A program made the translations under genes and the position numbers. The notes under the pieces were generated by a model, which was not told where the DNA came from, made no database searches, and saw only the letters and a list, made by a program, of their open reading frames with translations. A stretch of DNA of 42,620 nucleotides, taken from Planctomycetota bacterium (lineage in GTDB: Bacteria > Planctomycetota > UBA1135 > GCA-002686595). The stretch spans positions 1 through 42,620 of the forward strand of contig NYYZ01000001.1 of NCBI GenBank assembly GCA_002686945.1, given 5' to 3'. Positions 42,206-42,620 of the stretch are shown here, one piece after another; position 1 is the stretch's first letter, and each line of letters begins with the position of its first letter.

Positions 42206-42620
42206 AAGCGCTGGTCACCGGCGGAATGGGGTTCCTGGGCCACGGAATCTGTCAACGCCTGGTGGCCCAGGGCGATCAGGTGCTCTCGGTCAGCCGCGGT
42301 CATTATCCCGAACTCGCGGCCCAGGGCATCGAACACCATGCCCTCGACTTGGGCCAAGGAGAGAAAGCCCTCCTACCCATGATGGAATCGGTGGATGTGG
42401 TTTTTCACTGCGCCGCCCGAGCCGGAATCTCAGGCAGGGCGGAATCCTATCTGGCCCCCAACACCGACGGCACCCAAGCGGTTTTCTCCGCGGCGTTGCA
42501 GGCCAGGGTCGGCGCCATGGTGCACACCTCATCCCCCAGTGTCTGCTTCGACGGCAAGGACCACCGGAACGTGGACGAGTTGCCCCTTGCCAACAGGTTC
42601 CTGAACGCCTACTCGGCCTC
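42202..42620 (+). CDS. oleD: OleD, 2-alkyl-3-oxoalkanoate reductase (partial)
   Basis: The first 139 codons run off the window end. The short-chain/extended dehydrogenase start MKALVTGGMGFLGHGICQRL carries the NADPH loop TGGxGFLG; HCAARAGISGRAESY and VHTSSPSVCFDG match OleD. OleD reduces the OleA product to the 3-hydroxy acid used by OleC. GGAGGTG lies 6 nt upstream and the ATG overlaps the oleC stop (ATGA). The active-site Tyr and Lys would lie just beyond the edge. Confidence 0.85.
   Translation, partial: MKALVTGGMGFLGHGICQRLVAQGDQVLSVSRGHYPELAAQGIEHHALDLGQGEKALLPMMESVDVVFHCAARAGISGRAESYLAPNTDGTQAVFSAALQARVGAMVHTSSPSVCFDGKDHRNVDELPLANRFLNAYSA

Overview
The window reads as a chromosome segment of a GC-rich planctomycete (Planctomycetota). 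Signs of this are a c-type cytochrome/DUF1549/DUF1553 gene coupled to a DUF1501 gene, three secreted type I sulfatases, an ECF-type sigma factor end, and secreted proteins sharing a C-terminal domain. No rRNA, tRNA, CRISPR array, transposase or phage gene was seen. Genus-level placement is not possible from the sequence alone.

Layout. 1-1912: end of a sigma factor gene, a degenerate Nudix-like membrane protein and, convergent with it, a DUF368 polyprenyl-phosphate translocase. 2144-9359: a secreted lamin-tail-like protein, a secreted endonuclease I, DNA polymerase I and a large secreted protein; the three secreted proteins end in the same roughly 135-residue domain. 9765-14977: an envelope lipoprotein/beta-barrel protein and the DUF1501 + cytochrome/DUF1549/DUF1553 pair. 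15490-19800: a five-cluster ferredoxin, a GT39-type membrane glycosyltransferase and DNA polymerase IV. 19963-29072: a same-strand block of nine genes, oleA, a carboxylesterase, a GbsR/MarR-type regulator and then a closely packed lipid cassette (ketosynthase, ACP, two CrtI-like FAD enzymes, ketoreductase, dehydratase, enoyl reductase). 29339-33534: a von Willebrand A/delta-60 lipoprotein, a GT4 glycosyltransferase and an HD-domain protein. 33626-39421: a phosphopantetheinyl transferase coupled to a sulfatase, then a minus-strand operon sulfatase / small helical protein / sulfatase. 39536-42620: oleB, oleC and the start of oleD, cut by the window edge.

The most interesting reading is metabolic. 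OleA, B, C and D make long-chain olefins by head-to-head condensation of two fatty acyl chains. Here oleA lies about 18.5 kb upstream of oleBCD, next to a dedicated type II fatty-acid cycle with its own ACP, two CrtI-like oxidoreductases and a regulator, with a phosphopantetheinyl transferase between the two parts. I infer, without proof, that the cassette builds an unusual (polyene-like or ladderane-like) acyl chain and that OleABCD may join such chains into a hydrocarbon.

Other points are the shared C-terminal domain, a single protein with five [4Fe-4S] motifs around an unidentified central region, TAnnnT boxes 6-10 nt before several first-in-operon start codons that suggest leaderless mRNAs, and a 20-bp perfect palindrome inside the phosphopantetheinyl transferase gene.
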